Assembly (NCBI GenBank): GCA_964247745.1
Contig: CAXTVT010000123.1
Span: forward strand, 1 to 7,130
Length of the DNA stretch: 7,130 bases
DNA from: RH-AL1 sp964247745
Lineage (GTDB): Bacteria; Pseudomonadota; Alphaproteobacteria; Rhizobiales; Beijerinckiaceae
Direction of reading: 5' to 3'
This document shows, piece after piece, positions 6,100 to 7,130 of this stretch. The translations under genes were made by a program, and so were the position numbers. Under the pieces are notes generated by a model that saw only the letters and a program-made list of their open reading frames with translations, was not told the DNA's origin and searched no databases. Within the stretch, counting starts at the first letter, position 1, and every line of letters starts with the position of its first letter.

Positions 6100-7130
6100 T
6101 CCACCATCCATGCGACGAGCGCCATCAGGCCAACGCCCACGATAAACAAAACCACGTCGGTCACAACCAGGCCGCCGTATAGATAACGGATGATCTGCCC
6201 GCAGAGACTTAAGAGCGAACCGGCGCAGAACACGTGCAGGCTGTTGCGGCCCAGCATCGAAAGGAAACGACCGCAGGCGGGGAGCCACCGATTGATCGGC
6301 ACGAAGATCCCGCCCCCGACCGCAATGATCGCCAACACCGACAGCAGCCGGTCGGGCGACAGGAAGGTCTTGTCGAAGAGCCTGAGATAGGGGCTCGCCG
6401 GCAGCTGGAACAGGTTGGGGAAGTAGCGCACCGAGGCGAAGGCGAGGCCGATGGCGAGGACCGGCACCGAGACGATGCGGATCGCCTTGAGGTTGCGGCG
6501 GGCAAACAGCCCCAGATCGGTCTGCTTGCCGGCCAGCAGGAAGCCGAGCACGTAGATCAGCTGCCACGCCGAGGGCGAGAAGAACCAGGTCCCCTCGACC
6601 GGCCAGGACGGGATGTTCCAGCTCAGCGCCTGGGTCAGCGCGTAGAGGCCGACCGAGAGCGGCAGCACGAGCATCGGGGTCGCGCGATAGAGGATCGCGA
6701 CGGCCGGCGCGGCGATCATCAGCACGACGTAGAGCGGCAGGATGTTGAAGTAGCCGAGCTGGTAGGTGAGCATCACCAGGCCGACGTGCGCCTCCACCGG
6801 CTGGTGGAAGATCGCACCGACGTTGTGCCAATCCAGCAGGAACGGCGCATCGAACACCACCGAGCCGGCGGCCAGGATGAAGATCGCGACTTCGGTGATG
6901 AAGGTCTGGGCCACGTAGATCGTGAAGGCCCGGCCCCACAGCTTGTAGACCACCGCCGACGTGGTCATCGGCTTCCGCGGGTTCTCGATCGAGAGCCGCA
7001 TCGCCCAGCCCGCCAGGAAGACGAACAGCTCCGCGGAATCCGACAGCGTCAGGTTGCGGTAGGTGAAGCGCTCGAAGAAGTTGCCGGGGATGTGGTTGAC
7101 GAAGATCGAGATCAGCGCGTAGCCGCGCCA
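6003..7130 (-). CDS. OpgC-type membrane acyltransferase-like protein, 5' end missing
   Basis: A multi-pass inner-membrane protein resembling the OpgC family, which in other bacteria adds succinyl groups to osmoregulated periplasmic glucans and is related to acyltransferase-3 proteins. The frame is open to the right edge, so 375 residues are visible and the start lies outside; the first internal ATG (7001) is not the true start, because the 43 residues before it match the family N-terminus: RGYALISIFVNHIPGNFFER, then SDSAELFVFLAGWA. About eight further hydrophobic segments follow, for example ITEVAIFILAAGSVVF, YFNILPLYVVLMIAAPAVAI, WQLIYVLGFLLAG and VVLFIVGVGLMALVAWMVEW. The LGRNSLHVFCAGSLLSL stretch near the end is typical of such acyltransferases. 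The last 30 residues are a hydrophilic Ala/Pro-rich cytoplasmic-type tail that overlaps the SGNH gene. Substrate and acyl group cannot be read from the sequence; the glucan role is inference by family. Confidence 0.88.
   Translation of the reverse strand, partial: WRGYALISIFVNHIPGNFFERFTYRNLTLSDSAELFVFLAGWAMRLSIENPRKPMTTSAVVYKLWGRAFTIYVAQTFITEVAIFILAAGSVVFDAPFLLDWHNVGAIFHQPVEAHVGLVMLTYQLGYFNILPLYVVLMIAAPAVAILYRATPMLVLPLSVGLYALTQALSWNIPSWPVEGTWFFSPSAWQLIYVLGFLLAGKQTDLGLFARRNLKAIRIVSVPVLAIGLAFASVRYFPNLFQLPASPYLRLFDKTFLSPDRLLSVLAIIAVGGGIFVPINRWLPACGRFLSMLGRNSLHVFCAGSLLSLCGQIIRYLYGGLVVTDVVLFIVGVGLMALVAWMVEWRTRMKTDATRAPAPAAPAVAGPAASSSPVS

Noticed and set aside
5293..6186. 297-codon plus-strand frame
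   Set aside because: It is antisense to the SGNH and OpgC-type genes and has the low-complexity composition of a shadow frame.

Overview
The window is GC-rich DNA with dense coding, read as seven protein genes. Base composition, codon use and gene types (compact EutC, LeuC, an OpgC-type membrane protein next to an SGNH protein) suggest an alphaproteobacterium, most likely Hyphomicrobiales-like. That placement is inference from style of sequence, not from a marker gene. No rRNA, tRNA, CRISPR array or intact transposase is visible.

Layout. At 1-768 (+) is eutC, the small subunit of adenosylcobalamin-dependent ethanolamine ammonia-lyase; its large-subunit partner would lie to the left, outside the window. 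At 769-992 is a non-coding stretch with a degenerate tandem array: TGTC motifs recur every 31-32 bp, with a perfect 18-bp palindrome and a 14-bp inverted repeat, followed by an AT-rich promoter-like island. This could be the end of a lost insertion element or an array of protein-binding sites. At 993-1394 (-) is a small VOC/PhnB-type protein, divergent from leuC at 1479-2897 (+), the isopropylmalate isomerase large subunit of leucine biosynthesis; leuD and leuB are not adjacent. After a 290-bp gap without a convincing gene come an epoxide-hydrolase-like alpha/beta hydrolase (3188-4069, +) and a zinc-independent quinone oxidoreductase-like enzyme (4195-5193, +). These two may form a small detoxification or catabolic group, but the 125-bp gap leaves a separate promoter possible.

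On the right, two minus-strand genes converge on the reductase gene with only 6 bp between stops. The upstream one (6003-7130, cut by the window edge) is an OpgC-type multi-pass acyltransferase-like protein. The downstream one (5200-6099) is a secreted SGNH-fold protein overlapping it by 97 bp. Together they look like a membrane acyl-donor protein and a periplasmic partner that modify a periplasmic or surface glycan such as an osmoregulated glucan.

Most of the window is ordinary metabolism. The points worth a second look are: the SGNH protein appears to lack the usual block I serine nucleophile; an 18-bp tandem duplication lies inside its signal peptide and carries the stop codon of the upstream gene; the 31-32 bp periodic repeat lies after eutC; and a weak leucine-rich leader candidate ends on an ATGA overlap with one of the possible leuC starts.
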